Below the pieces are notes generated by a model. It had not been told where the DNA came from. It saw only the letters and a program-made list of their open reading frames with translations, and made no database searches. The position numbers and the translations under genes were made by a program. DNA of 64,000 bases from Actinocatenispora sp963805605. Its GTDB lineage: Bacteria; Actinomycetota; Actinomycetes; Mycobacteriales; Micromonosporaceae. Of this stretch, positions 56,846 to 64,000 are shown piece by piece. The stretch covers positions 1,231,198 to 1,295,197 of the forward strand of contig CAWDUX010000003.1 in the NCBI GenBank assembly GCA_963805605.1. Direction: 5' to 3'. The first letter of the stretch is position 1, and every line of letters begins with the position of its first letter.

Positions 56846-58132
56846 ATGACCGTCACCCACCCCGCCACCCGGGCCACCATCAACCAGAGCCGACTGTGGG
56901 ACTCACTGATGCAACTGGCCCGGGTCGGCAGCTTCACCGACGAACGCACCGGCCTGCAGGGCGTCAACCGGCTCGCGCTCAGCGATGCGGAAGCCGCGGG
57001 CCGCCGCCTGGTCATGTCCTGGATGCGGGAAGCCGGCCTGCGGGTGCGCATCGACGAGTTCGGCAACGTGTACGGCCGCCGGGACGGTCGGCTCGCCGAC
57101 GCCCCACCGGTGCTGGTCGGCTCACACATCGACAGCGTGGCCACCGCCGGCGCCTTCGACGGATGCCTCGGGGTGCTCGGCGGCATCGAGATGGTGCGCG
57201 CGATGAACGACCATGGCGTGGTCACCGACCATCCGGTGGAGGTTGCGTTTTTCACCGAGGAGGAAGGTGTCCGCTTCGGTACCGACATGCTCGGCAGTGC
57301 GGTGGCCGCCGGGCGCATCCCGATCGAGGAAGCGCTCGCCCGTACCGACGTCCACGGTGTCAGCGTCGGCGCCGAACTCGCCAGGCACGGTTTCCGCGGT
57401 ACCGTACCGGCCCGGATCGCCGCACCGCACGCCTATGTCGAGGCGCACATCGAGCAGGGACCGGTACTGGCCGCCAAAGGACACGACCTCGGTGTGGTGA
57501 CCGGGGTGCAGGCGATCAGCTGGCAGGAGATCACCCTGATCGGCAAGGCCGCGCACGCCGGTACGACGCCGATGGAGCTGCGCCACGACGCCGGTCTGGC
57601 CGCCGCGATGATCACCACCCGGCTGCATGAGATGTCCCGCTCAGTCCGGTACGGGGATCTGCGGGTGACCGTGGGTCGCGCGGACACCTACCCCAACCTG
57701 ATCAACATCGTGCCGGCCCGGGTCATCTGCACCATCGACCTGCGCAACCCGAGCGAGATGAACATGCAGGCCGCGGAGAGGGATCTGCGTGACCACCTGG
57801 CCTACGTCAGCGCGCAGACCGGTGTGGACATCACCGCGAAGCAGACCGCCAAGACCCCGCTGGTCAGCTTCCACGGTGAGGTGGAGAACCTGATCGAGGA
57901 GAAGATCGCCGCCAACGAACTGTCACAGAGCCGGATCCTGTCCGGTGCCGGGCACGACGCCGGCGAGATCACCACCCTCTGCCCCACCGCGATGATCTTC
58001 GTGCCCGGCGAGTACGACGGGATCAGCCACAACCCCCGCGAGTATTCCACCCCGCAGGCCTGCGCCAACGGCATCCAGGTCCTGACCGACGTGGTGCTCA
58101 CCGCCTGCACGCAGGGCGGACTGGCCGACTGA
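56846..58132 (+). CDS. Zn-dependent N-carbamoyl-L-amino-acid hydrolase/allantoate amidohydrolase family
   Basis: 428 residues, M20 family, carbamoylase branch: VGSHIDSVATAGAFDGCLGVLGG and FFTEEEGVRFGTDMLGS carry metal ligands and the catalytic Glu, and VEAHIEQGPVL is diagnostic of this branch. It removes a carbamoyl group to give amino acid, CO2 and ammonia, the step after a hydantoinase. ATG 56846 chosen because conserved sequence starts there, 28 bases after the lyase stop. Last gene of the catabolic operon. Confidence 0.92.
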   Translation: MTVTHPATRATINQSRLWDSLMQLARVGSFTDERTGLQGVNRLALSDAEAAGRRLVMSWMREAGLRVRIDEFGNVYGRRDGRLADAPPVLVGSHIDSVATAGAFDGCLGVLGGIEMVRAMNDHGVVTDHPVEVAFFTEEEGVRFGTDMLGSAVAAGRIPIEEALARTDVHGVSVGAELARHGFRGTVPARIAAPHAYVEAHIEQGPVLAAKGHDLGVVTGVQAISWQEITLIGKAAHAGTTPMELRHDAGLAAAMITTRLHEMSRSVRYGDLRVTVGRADTYPNLINIVPARVICTIDLRNPSEMNMQAAERDLRDHLAYVSAQTGVDITAKQTAKTPLVSFHGEVENLIEEKIAANELSQSRILSGAGHDAGEITTLCPTAMIFVPGEYDGISHNPREYSTPQACANGIQVLTDVVLTACTQGGLAD

Positions 58133-58146
58133 AGTTGCTGCGGGGC

Positions 58147-59064
58147 TCAGATCCTGCGACTGTAGGACAGTTCGGTGCCGCATGCGCGGTAGCCCAACCA
58201 GGCATTGACTGCCAGCATCGGCGCATTGGCCTTGTCGTTGCTGGTGTAGGCGGCGGTGATGCCGGCCGCGGCCGCCCGGCGCAGTGCGACGGACTTGGCG
58301 ATCCTGGCCAGTCCCCGCCCGCGGTGCTCCAGCAGCGTCCCGGTCCCACCCGACCACATCCGGTGCGTGTCGTGGTCCGCCTCGACCAACGAGTACGCCG
58401 CCGGTGCACCGTCGACCAGCACGACCGTGCTGGCGTCGAGATCGGTCTCGGGGCCCTGCCAGATCTCGGCGAGCCACTCGTCGTAGGGCATCGCGTCGAC
58501 CGGAACGTCGTTGGGTTCGTCGATGGTCGCGGCAGCGTCCACCTGGTGTACGCCAACCGGTCCGATCTCGGACCAGGACGCGATGTTTGCCCCGGCCGGT
58601 AGCGCTGGTGGCTCCGGCAGCGCGTGGAGGTCGGTGAGGTCGAGCTGTGCGTAGCGCATATCCCGGGTATGGGTCAGGCCCCGCCGCTGGCACCATCCGG
58701 CAGTCTTCGGATCGTCCACCGCCCAGCCCTGCACCTGGTGGGCGCCGTGGGCACTCAGGTGCGCCAGTAGCGCGTCGTAGAGGGCGCCGCCGATGCCACG
58801 GCCGGTCTGCGCGGGGTCGACCATGACGAACGCCGACGCAGCTCCCCGCTCCGAGGTCCAGGTGTTCAGGCTGACCTGCCCGGTACCGACGATCCGACCG
58901 TCGACTTCGGCTGCGAGTACGAGCAGCGCGGCCGCCTCGGTCGACGTGTCCCACCAGTGCCGCACCGCAGCCGGGGTGTTCACCCGGTACGGCGTGACCC
59001 GTCGGCGCAGCTTGACATAGGCCACCGCGTCCTCGGGACGTACCGGACGAAGAGAAATGTCCAC
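58147..59064 (-). CDS. Double-domain GNAT acetyltransferase
   Basis: 305 residues with two GNAT domains: motif A of the first is VMVDPAQTGRGIGGALYDALL, that of the second TLLEHRGRGLARIAKSVALRR, followed by NAPMLAVNAWLGYRACGTEL. GTG 59064 chosen: family sequence begins there (ISLRPVRPEDA), and anything further upstream runs through the divergent globin gene. Substrate unknown. Confidence 0.87.
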   Translation of the reverse strand: MDISLRPVRPEDAVAYVKLRRRVTPYRVNTPAAVRHWWDTSTEAAALLVLAAEVDGRIVGTGQVSLNTWTSERGAASAFVMVDPAQTGRGIGGALYDALLAHLSAHGAHQVQGWAVDDPKTAGWCQRRGLTHTRDMRYAQLDLTDLHALPEPPALPAGANIASWSEIGPVGVHQVDAAATIDEPNDVPVDAMPYDEWLAEIWQGPETDLDASTVVLVDGAPAAYSLVEADHDTHRMWSGGTGTLLEHRGRGLARIAKSVALRRAAAAGITAAYTSNDKANAPMLAVNAWLGYRACGTELSYSRRI

Positions 59065-59154
59065 ACTGACGTTGTACCAGCGCGCACAACCGATTTCCCC
59101 GCTCAGGGTCCGGGTCGGTTCCCCGGCCGGGGCCGCGCGTGCCACACTGCACCG

Positions 59155-59598
59155 GTGGAGAGCGTGTACACGGCGGCAGGCGGCGGGACCGGGCTGCTCC
59201 GGTTGGCTGAGGCGTGGCATCGGCGGGTGCTGGCGGACGAGCTGGTCAGCCACGCGTTCGGTCACGGCGTGCATCCGCGGCACAGCGAACGGCTCGCCGC
59301 GTACTGGGGCGAGGCCCTCGGCGGCCCCGCCACGTACTCCAGCAGCTACGGCACCGAGACGTCCGTGGTGCGCATGCACAGCGGTAATGGCCCGCACGAG
59401 GAGATGGACCGGCGCGCCATCGCCTGCTTCGACGACGCTCTCGTCGATTCCGGGCTCACCGCGGAGCCGCTGCGCCAGGTGCTGCACGACTACTTCGCCT
59501 GGGCGACCACGACCACCATGGCGCGCTACCACGAGTCCGCCGCCGACGTTCCGGACGACCTGGGCATTCCGCACTGGTCCTGGGACGGCCCGACCTGA
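59155..59598 (+). CDS. Group II truncated hemoglobin-like protein
   Basis: 147 residues. VYTAAGGGTGLLRLAEAWHRRVLADELVSHAF and HPRHSERLAAYWGEALGGP follow the compact 2-over-2 globin pattern, with PRHSERLAAYW in the heme-contact region; DYFAWATTTTMARYH is the final helix. GTG 59155 chosen from the start of conserved sequence. A small oxygen- or nitric-oxide-handling protein; unrelated to neighbouring genes as far as seen. Confidence 0.78.
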   Translation: MESVYTAAGGGTGLLRLAEAWHRRVLADELVSHAFGHGVHPRHSERLAAYWGEALGGPATYSSSYGTETSVVRMHSGNGPHEEMDRRAIACFDDALVDSGLTAEPLRQVLHDYFAWATTTTMARYHESAADVPDDLGIPHWSWDGPT

Positions 59599-59630
59599 TC
59601 CTGAGTACGGACAGGGCAGATACTGGCGCG

Positions 59631-60596
59631 ATGAGCACGGAGCGGATGACGCAGGAGGAGGTCGCCGCGTTCCTCGCCGGACGGCCGGGCAGCGCCGAGG
59701 GCCTGGAGCCGCTGACGGGTGGGGCGTGGTCGTCTGCGTGGGCCTACCGCGTCGACGGCGAGGAGCTGGTGGTCCGTTTTGGCCCGGAGGCGGCCTGGTA
59801 CGAGGCTGACCGGATGGCCATGGCCTTCCGCGGCCCGGAGCTGCCCGTGCCGGAGGTCCGGGAGGTGGGCACCACGGCGTCCGGACGGGCCTATGCCGTC
59901 TCGGTACGCCATCACGGGCGTTTCCTGGAGGACACCCCGGTGCAGCAGGCCGATGTCCTCGCCCCGACCCTCACCCGGCTGCTCGTCGCCCTGTACCGGG
60001 TACCGGCGGACCCGGATACCCCGGTGATCTGGCACCACGCCGGTGAACCTGCCGCGAGCTGGCGGGAGTTCCTGCTCAGCGGCCTGTCCGACGATGCCGG
60101 GAAAGTGGTGCACGGTTGGGGTGCCGCCCTGGCAGCAGACCGGAAGCTGGCCGCGCTGTGCACCGCGGTGACCGAACGCGTGTCGACCCTGGTGGATGCC
60201 TGCCCGGAACGCCGGGACCTGGTACACGGCGACCTGTTGCACGGCAACGTACTGGTCGCTCCGGATGCCGACCGGGTCGACGCGGTGCTGTCCTGGAAGT
60301 GTTCGGTACGCGGCGACTTCCTCTACGACGCCGCCTGGTGCAGTTTCTGGTCGCCGTGGCACCCGGGGATCGCGGCGGCCGATCCGCTGTCCGGACTATT
60401 GCGGGATCCGAGCGTGCGGGCCGAGCGCGGCGCGCTGCTGGACGCCGCGGCCCGCCACCACTGCTACGAGCTGCACATCGGCTTCACCCATCTGGGCTGG
60501 AACATCTGGATCGGCGACCAGGCCAATCTCGCCGCCACCGCCCGACGCCTGACCGAGGTCCTCGAACGTGGGCCACTGCCCTTGACCGGCGACTGA
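59631..60596 (+). CDS. Aminoglycoside phosphotransferase-family kinase-like protein
   Basis: 321 residues. LVHGDLLHGNVLV is the Brenner catalytic loop of the APH/choline kinase fold. The following metal-binding segment reads AVLSWKCSVRGDFLYDAAW, with Ser in place of the usual Asp of xDW, so metal binding may be altered. N-lobe GGAWSSAWAYRVDGEELVVRFG is recognisable. ATG 59631. Role unknown; resistance to an aminoglycoside cannot be claimed from sequence. Confidence 0.82.
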   Translation: MSTERMTQEEVAAFLAGRPGSAEGLEPLTGGAWSSAWAYRVDGEELVVRFGPEAAWYEADRMAMAFRGPELPVPEVREVGTTASGRAYAVSVRHHGRFLEDTPVQQADVLAPTLTRLLVALYRVPADPDTPVIWHHAGEPAASWREFLLSGLSDDAGKVVHGWGAALAADRKLAALCTAVTERVSTLVDACPERRDLVHGDLLHGNVLVAPDADRVDAVLSWKCSVRGDFLYDAAWCSFWSPWHPGIAAADPLSGLLRDPSVRAERGALLDAAARHHCYELHIGFTHLGWNIWIGDQANLAATARRLTEVLERGPLPLTGD

Positions 60597-60764
60597 CCCG
60601 ACGGCCGGGCTGAACCATGGCGGCCAGGGGGTCATCCAGTCCATCCCGGCATCCACCGTGATCCAGCCCGGAGCGCCTGCCGTCCGGCCGCATGGCCACA
60701 GCCCATCGACCGTTTCCATCCGACATCGCCATCTGTCGGATGGTTTCTATGAACTTCCCGTGGG

Positions 60765-61122
60765 GTGGAAGGACCTTCTACCTGCGGTACGGCGAGGCAG
60801 TGCCTGCGGCGGCTAATAACGCAGCAGGGCGCCCTGGCCGCGGTGGTCGGAGTAGCGGGCCGGGGCTCCGCCCGGGCTGCCGGCCGACTGGTACGCGCGG
60901 GCGTAGTCGACGGTCACGGGCATGACCTTCTGATGCGGCTGGAAACGGACGCGCAACAGGCTGGAGCGTCCAGCATGTGGCTGGAGACTGGTGTCGGCAA
61001 CGACCGCGCGCTACGCCTCTTCCACGCATCCGGGTACGTCTCCATACCGCCGTAGATGCCGGGACGCGATCCGGCTATCAACCGTGCGCTGGCCAAGGCG
61101 CTGCTCCAATGATCTGGCGAGA
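60765..61122 (+). pseudogene. Broken GNAT acetyltransferase remnant
   Basis: Only the C-terminal half of a GNAT is recognisable: LLMRLETDAQQAG, LETGVGNDRALRLFHASGYVSIPP. A TAG then interrupts the frame at 61053-61055, and the usual tail continues in the same frame beyond it (PGRDPAINRALAKAL) to about 61112. The stop replaces the Tyr normally found after IPP. The N-terminal half is missing or shifted in frame. Not expected to make an active enzyme. Confidence 0.72.
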
Positions 61123-61159
61123 CGGCGGCGGTTAGTGCTGATGCTGTGTTGTTGGGCCG

Positions 61160-61392
61160 TCAAGACCCAGCCACAGACTGGGCAACTTTGGCCCGACACC
61201 CCGGTAGCGCGTTGCCGGTTACGGCGTCTTGTGAATTGACGAGGTGATCTTGGAGCAGGGCGTGACGGAACTGGTAGACAGCGCCAGTCTGCCGCAGTAT
61301 GTCGCGCTCATAGGCGTCATCCAGAAAGGTCATCACCGCCCATGGAAGCCGCCCAGTCAGCGGTAACCAGATGCGTGCGAGAACCACCCACT
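61160..61392 (-). pseudogene. 3' part of an interrupted large protein gene
   Basis: Codes WVVLARIWLPLTGRLPWAVMT, FLDDAYERDILRQTGAVYQFRH and ALLQDHL, a C-terminus I recall from large actinobacterial NACHT/STAND-type NTPases. It begins exactly at the left border of the IS5-type element. Joined to the piece at 63938-63998 by removing the element and one target copy, the frame reads through without a break. Most of the gene lies outside the window. Confidence 0.62.
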
Positions 61393-61428
61393 GAGCCTTT
61401 CCGCGTAACGGGCCGTGGCGTTCGGTGA

Positions 61429-61596
61429 TCATGTTGTGCGGTTGTGCTCGACGTGTAGGAGTACGAGGGCTGCCGCGGTGATCCTGCCGATGTTCCAGGG
61501 GCACAGACTGACGTTGCGCAGTGCTTTGAAAGTGGTCTTGAGTAGGGAGTTTCCGCGTTCACCGATGGCGCGGACGCTGTTGTGGGCTTTTTGAAC
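61429..61596 (-). pseudogene. IS5-family transposase, 3' fragment
   Basis: Reads KAHNSVRAIGERGNSLLKTTF and KALRNVSLCPWNIGRI followed by AAALVLLHVEHNRTT, the C-terminus of a DDE_Tnp_4 transposase. It is cut from its 5' part (63122-63782) by the IS66-type insertion. Confidence 0.88.
61589..61596. repeat. Left target duplication of the IS66-type element
   Basis: TTTTGAAC just outside the left end matches TGTTGAAC (63122-63129) just outside the right end at seven of eight positions. Eight bases is the duplication length of IS66 elements; one base has changed since insertion. Confidence 0.75.
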
Positions 61597-63121
61597 GTAA
61601 CTGGTCAGCACCCCTGATCTTGGTGTGATCGTCTCGGGTGGGATGATCTTGGTGTGCAGGCCGGGGATGGGCGTCCGTCGTATGACGAGCTTGCCGCCCT
61701 GGTCGTCGAGCAGGCGCGGGTGATCACCGAGCTTCGCCAGCGGGTCGCCGTGTTGGAAGCCGAGAACGCCGATCTGAAGCGCCGGTTGGGTATGGATTCG
61801 ACCAACTCTTCAAGGCCACCGTCGTCGGACTCGCCGTTTGTGAAACCGGCGCCGCGCTCGTTGCGGCGCGCCAGCGGCAAGAGATCGGGTGGGCAGCCGG
61901 GGCATGCTGGGGCGACGCTGGCGCAGGTTGGCGATCCGCACGAGACGCTGCGGCATGAGCCTGGCCCGTGCGCCGGCTGCGGCGTGGACCTGGCCGGCGC
62001 GCCGGAGGTGGGGGTGCAGCGGAGGCAGGTGTTCGATCTGCCTCCGATGACGGTGCGGGTGACCGAGCACCAACTGATCGCGCGGCGTTGCGTATGTGGG
62101 ATCACCACTTGCGGCACGGCGCCTGAGGGCGTGACCGGGCCGGTGCAGTACGGTCCCCGGGTCACCGCGATCATCCTCTACTTGTATGTCGGGCAGTTCC
62201 TGTCGAAGAAACGCACCGCGCAGGCGCTGGCCGAGTTGTTCGGCACTCCGGTGGCCGAAGGCACTGTTGCGGCGGTAGCCACCCGCGCCGCCGACGGGCT
62301 GGCCGGCTTCCTCGCTGCGGTCAAAGACCGGATCGCGCAGGCCGAGGTGGCCGGGTTCGACGAGACCGGGCTGCGGGTAGCGGGCAGCCTGCACTGGGTG
62401 CACTGTGCCCGCACCGACAAGCACACGCTGATCACCTGCCATCCCAGACGCGGCCGCGACGGCATCGACAATGCCGGTGTCCTGCAACACTTCCGCGGTG
62501 TCGCGGTGCATGACGCGTGGGCACCGTATGACACCTACCCGGGCGTGGAACACCAACTCTGCTGTGCGCACGCCCTCCGCGAGTTGCAGGCGGTCACCGA
62601 GGCCACCCCGGCCGGGTTGTGGTGCTGGGCCACCCAAGCCGCCGACACGCTGGTCGCGATGCAGAAGCTTGTGGCCGACGCGATCGCTGAGGCCGCCGAC
62701 ACCCTCAACCCCGATGCCCTCGCCACCCAGGTTCACCTGTTCCGCTCAGCGGTGCAGACCGGGCTGGCCTCCACCACGGCCCGATCCACCCCGCTGATGC
62801 GCAAACACCACGCCCTGGCCCGCCGGCTCGCCGACCGCGAACCCGACTACCTACGCTTCACCACCGACTGGCGCGTCCCGCCCGACAACAACGGCTCCGA
62901 ACGCGACATCCGCATGATCAAACTCCGGCAGAAAGTCTCCGGCTGCCTACGCACCCTGCCCGGAGCCAGAGGCTTCTGCGCCATCCGCAGCTACATCTCC
63001 ACAGCAGCCAAACACGGCAAGAAACTCTTCGACGTCCTCACCCAACTCGCCGAGGGCCGCCCCTGGCTGCCCGAAACAGCCTGACACCGCATCAACCGTC
63101 CTCGGCCAGCTGACCAGTTAC
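61597..63121 (+). mobile_element. IS66-family element (single-transposase type)
   Basis: 1525 bases. The ends are inverted repeats starting GTAACTGGTCAGC (61597-61609) with the exact complement at 63109-63121; GTAA is the usual IS66 tip. It carries only tnpC and no tnpA or tnpB, as in the ISBst12-like subgroup. Inserted into the IS5-type transposase gene. Confidence 0.87.
61654..63084 (+). CDS. IS66-family transposase (TnpC)
   Basis: 476 residues. N-terminal coiled coil (VITELRQRVAVLEAENADLKRR) is followed by MDSTNSSRPPSSD, a zinc-binding region (CAGCGVDLAG ... RRCVCGITTCG), and the DDE domain with AGFDETGLRV, HDAWAPYD and, near the end, NNGSERDIRMIKLRQKVSG. Full length, open frame, so possibly active. 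GTG or nearby start at 61654. Confidence 0.94.
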   Translation: MQAGDGRPSYDELAALVVEQARVITELRQRVAVLEAENADLKRRLGMDSTNSSRPPSSDSPFVKPAPRSLRRASGKRSGGQPGHAGATLAQVGDPHETLRHEPGPCAGCGVDLAGAPEVGVQRRQVFDLPPMTVRVTEHQLIARRCVCGITTCGTAPEGVTGPVQYGPRVTAIILYLYVGQFLSKKRTAQALAELFGTPVAEGTVAAVATRAADGLAGFLAAVKDRIAQAEVAGFDETGLRVAGSLHWVHCARTDKHTLITCHPRRGRDGIDNAGVLQHFRGVAVHDAWAPYDTYPGVEHQLCCAHALRELQAVTEATPAGLWCWATQAADTLVAMQKLVADAIAEAADTLNPDALATQVHLFRSAVQTGLASTTARSTPLMRKHHALARRLADREPDYLRFTTDWRVPPDNNGSERDIRMIKLRQKVSGCLRTLPGARGFCAIRSYISTAAKHGKKLFDVLTQLAEGRPWLPETA

Positions 63122-63782
63122 TGTTGAACATCTGCTGCACGTCGGTGCAGGCACCGCCGCGCGGTTTCTTGAACGCGATCGTGATCGTGCCGGCCTCGCC
63201 TTCGTAGCCGAGGTCGGCGAGTACCCGCCGGCCCTCGTCGGTCCAGGCGGCCAGCAGGGGCAGGATGTCGTGTTCACGCAGAGCGGTCGTGTCGTGTTCC
63301 CGGCCGGGCCGGACCGGCGAGGTCCACAGCGGCCACCCGTCCGGAGCGGTCACGACCTGCACGTTGCCACCATGGTTGTCATGTTTGCCCGACCACCACA
63401 GGTCCACTCCCGGTGTCGGCCCCGGCGTGCGGCACCGATCGGTCTCGATCAGGGTTCCGTCGATGTTCACATGGGCGTAGCCGGCTATCTTCGCTGCCAG
63501 CAGCACCGATTCCAGTCGCGGCGCGTGGGCGGCGAGGACCCGGATGCCCTCGTGTAGGTAGTCATAGCCGGTCGACGAACTGACCTGGTTGTCCCCAGCC
63601 AACTGCTTGATCCGAGTGCCGTCGAGGAACCAGCGGATCACCAGGACCGCCTGCTTGAAGCAGCCCAACGCACGGGTCCCGGTACGGGTCCCGAGCCGTT
63701 GCCGTTCAGCGCGCAGGAGCCCCGACAGGAACAACACGGTCTCCTCGCGCACCGACAATGTGGCCGTGTATGTGACACTCAT
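63122..63782 (-). pseudogene. IS5-family transposase, 5' fragment
   Basis: Starts MSVTYTATLSVREETVLFLSG and continues through a helix-turn-helix part (IKQLAGDNQVSSSTGYDYLHEG) into the DDE_Tnp_4 core (HVNIDGTLIETDRC, DLWWSGKHDNHGGNVQVV, RVLADLGYEGEAGTITIAFKK). It breaks off at GGACTDVQQMFN, where the IS66-type element begins; the continuation is at 61429-61596. Confidence 0.9.
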
Positions 63783-63937
63783 AGCGACGCAGGACCCCTA
63801 CTGAAGTTGATCTGTGAGAGGACCACTTCATACCGGGGTTCTGCGTCTTCTCGTTGCACCACCACGAGTTCCGGCGTGTCTACACCGACCACCACGACGG
63901 CCACCCGACGTACTCACACCGTTACGCGGAAAGGTTC

Positions 63938-64000
63938 ACTGCCCCCACGCGGTCAGGCTCAGTACGATTCCGAGCCCACCCCCAACCGCGGTGAGTAACA
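63938..64000 (-). pseudogene. Continuation of the interrupted large protein gene at the window end
   Basis: The 63 bases read leftward code LLTAVGGGLGIVLSLTAWGQ, a hydrophobic segment that runs into WVVLARIW at 61392 once the element and one ACT copy are taken out. This is the membrane-like stretch before the conserved C-terminus. The rest of the gene lies to the right of the window. Confidence 0.62.

Larger units (their letters stand above)
61393..63937 (-). mobile_element. IS5-family element, interrupted by an IS66-type element
   Basis: Terminal inverted repeats: GAGCCTTTCCGCGTAACGG at 61393 and, on the other strand, GAACCTTTCCGCGTAACGG ending at 63937 (18 of 19 match). The three-base target ACT is repeated at 61390-61392 and 63938-63940. 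Without the inner insertion and its eight-base duplication the element is about 1.0 kb, normal for the family, with one transposase gene read leftward. Confidence 0.85.

Noticed and set aside
60597..60764. Possible gene between the phosphotransferase and the GNAT remnant
   Set aside because: No codon pattern or start site that could be supported; I see nothing in it.

Overview
High-GC actinomycete DNA: GC-rich third codon positions, GTG starts, ATGA/GTGA-coupled operons, MbtH and LAL regulator genes. No rRNA or tRNA that would name the genus was seen. About 46 kb on the left is most of a non-ribosomal peptide gene cluster. The right 18 kb is ordinary accessory chromosome ending in a nested transposon.

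Cluster (1-45903). Three leftward operons feed one pathway. Operon A (42040-36029) holds a type II thioesterase and two one-module NRPSs. One of these has lost its adenylation (A) domain but keeps a short ghost of it; the other is predicted to use Ser. Operon B (34486-28327) holds a 2OG-Fe dioxygenase, a LysK-type hydrolase, a LysX-type ATP-grasp ligase, a small unknown protein, a DegT/StrS aminotransferase and a split transketolase. Operon C (27431 leftward, beyond base 1) holds a 193-aa unknown, a BtrH-like protein, a 56-aa LysW-type amino-group carrier protein, LysY, LysZ, three NRPSs (the last C-A-PCP-C-PCP-TE, with no A domain in the final module), two acyl-CoA dehydrogenases, an M20 peptidase, a FAAL-ACP-C-A(Ser)-PCP starter NRPS, a sulfotransferase and a membrane-anchored penicillin acylase. 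Rightward genes supply a GNAT, an MFS exporter, an MbtH protein and the LAL activator.

Interpretation. LysW, X, Y, Z and K with a split transketolase and an aminotransferase match the amino-group-carrier route known from vazabitide A, which makes 2,6-diamino-5,7-dihydroxyheptanoic acid (DADH), precursor of the azabicyclic/aziridine residue. A sulfotransferase and unknown proteins in the same cluster suggest sulfation and ring closure could follow. The NRPS set gives a seven-module line started by a fatty acid: acyl-Ser-X-Ser-Y-Z-Z-W, with X and W entering A-less modules. A FAAL start plus a penicillin acylase also raises the possibility of an acyl prodrug that is clipped outside the cell. I do not recognise a known cluster with this combination.

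Right part (45904-64000). VOC protein, F420-type nitroreductase-family protein, SDR, EEP-family membrane protein, small membrane protein and a second sulfotransferase. Then a GntR-controlled divergent locus for a cyclic ureide or amino-acid derivative: NCS1 permease, dihydropyrimidinase, frameshifted D-aminoacylase, diaminopropionate ammonia-lyase-like enzyme and carbamoylase-type hydrolase. After it come a double GNAT, truncated hemoglobin, phosphotransferase and a broken GNAT. At the right end an IS66-type element sits inside an IS5-type element, which itself interrupts a larger gene; target duplications mark both insertions.
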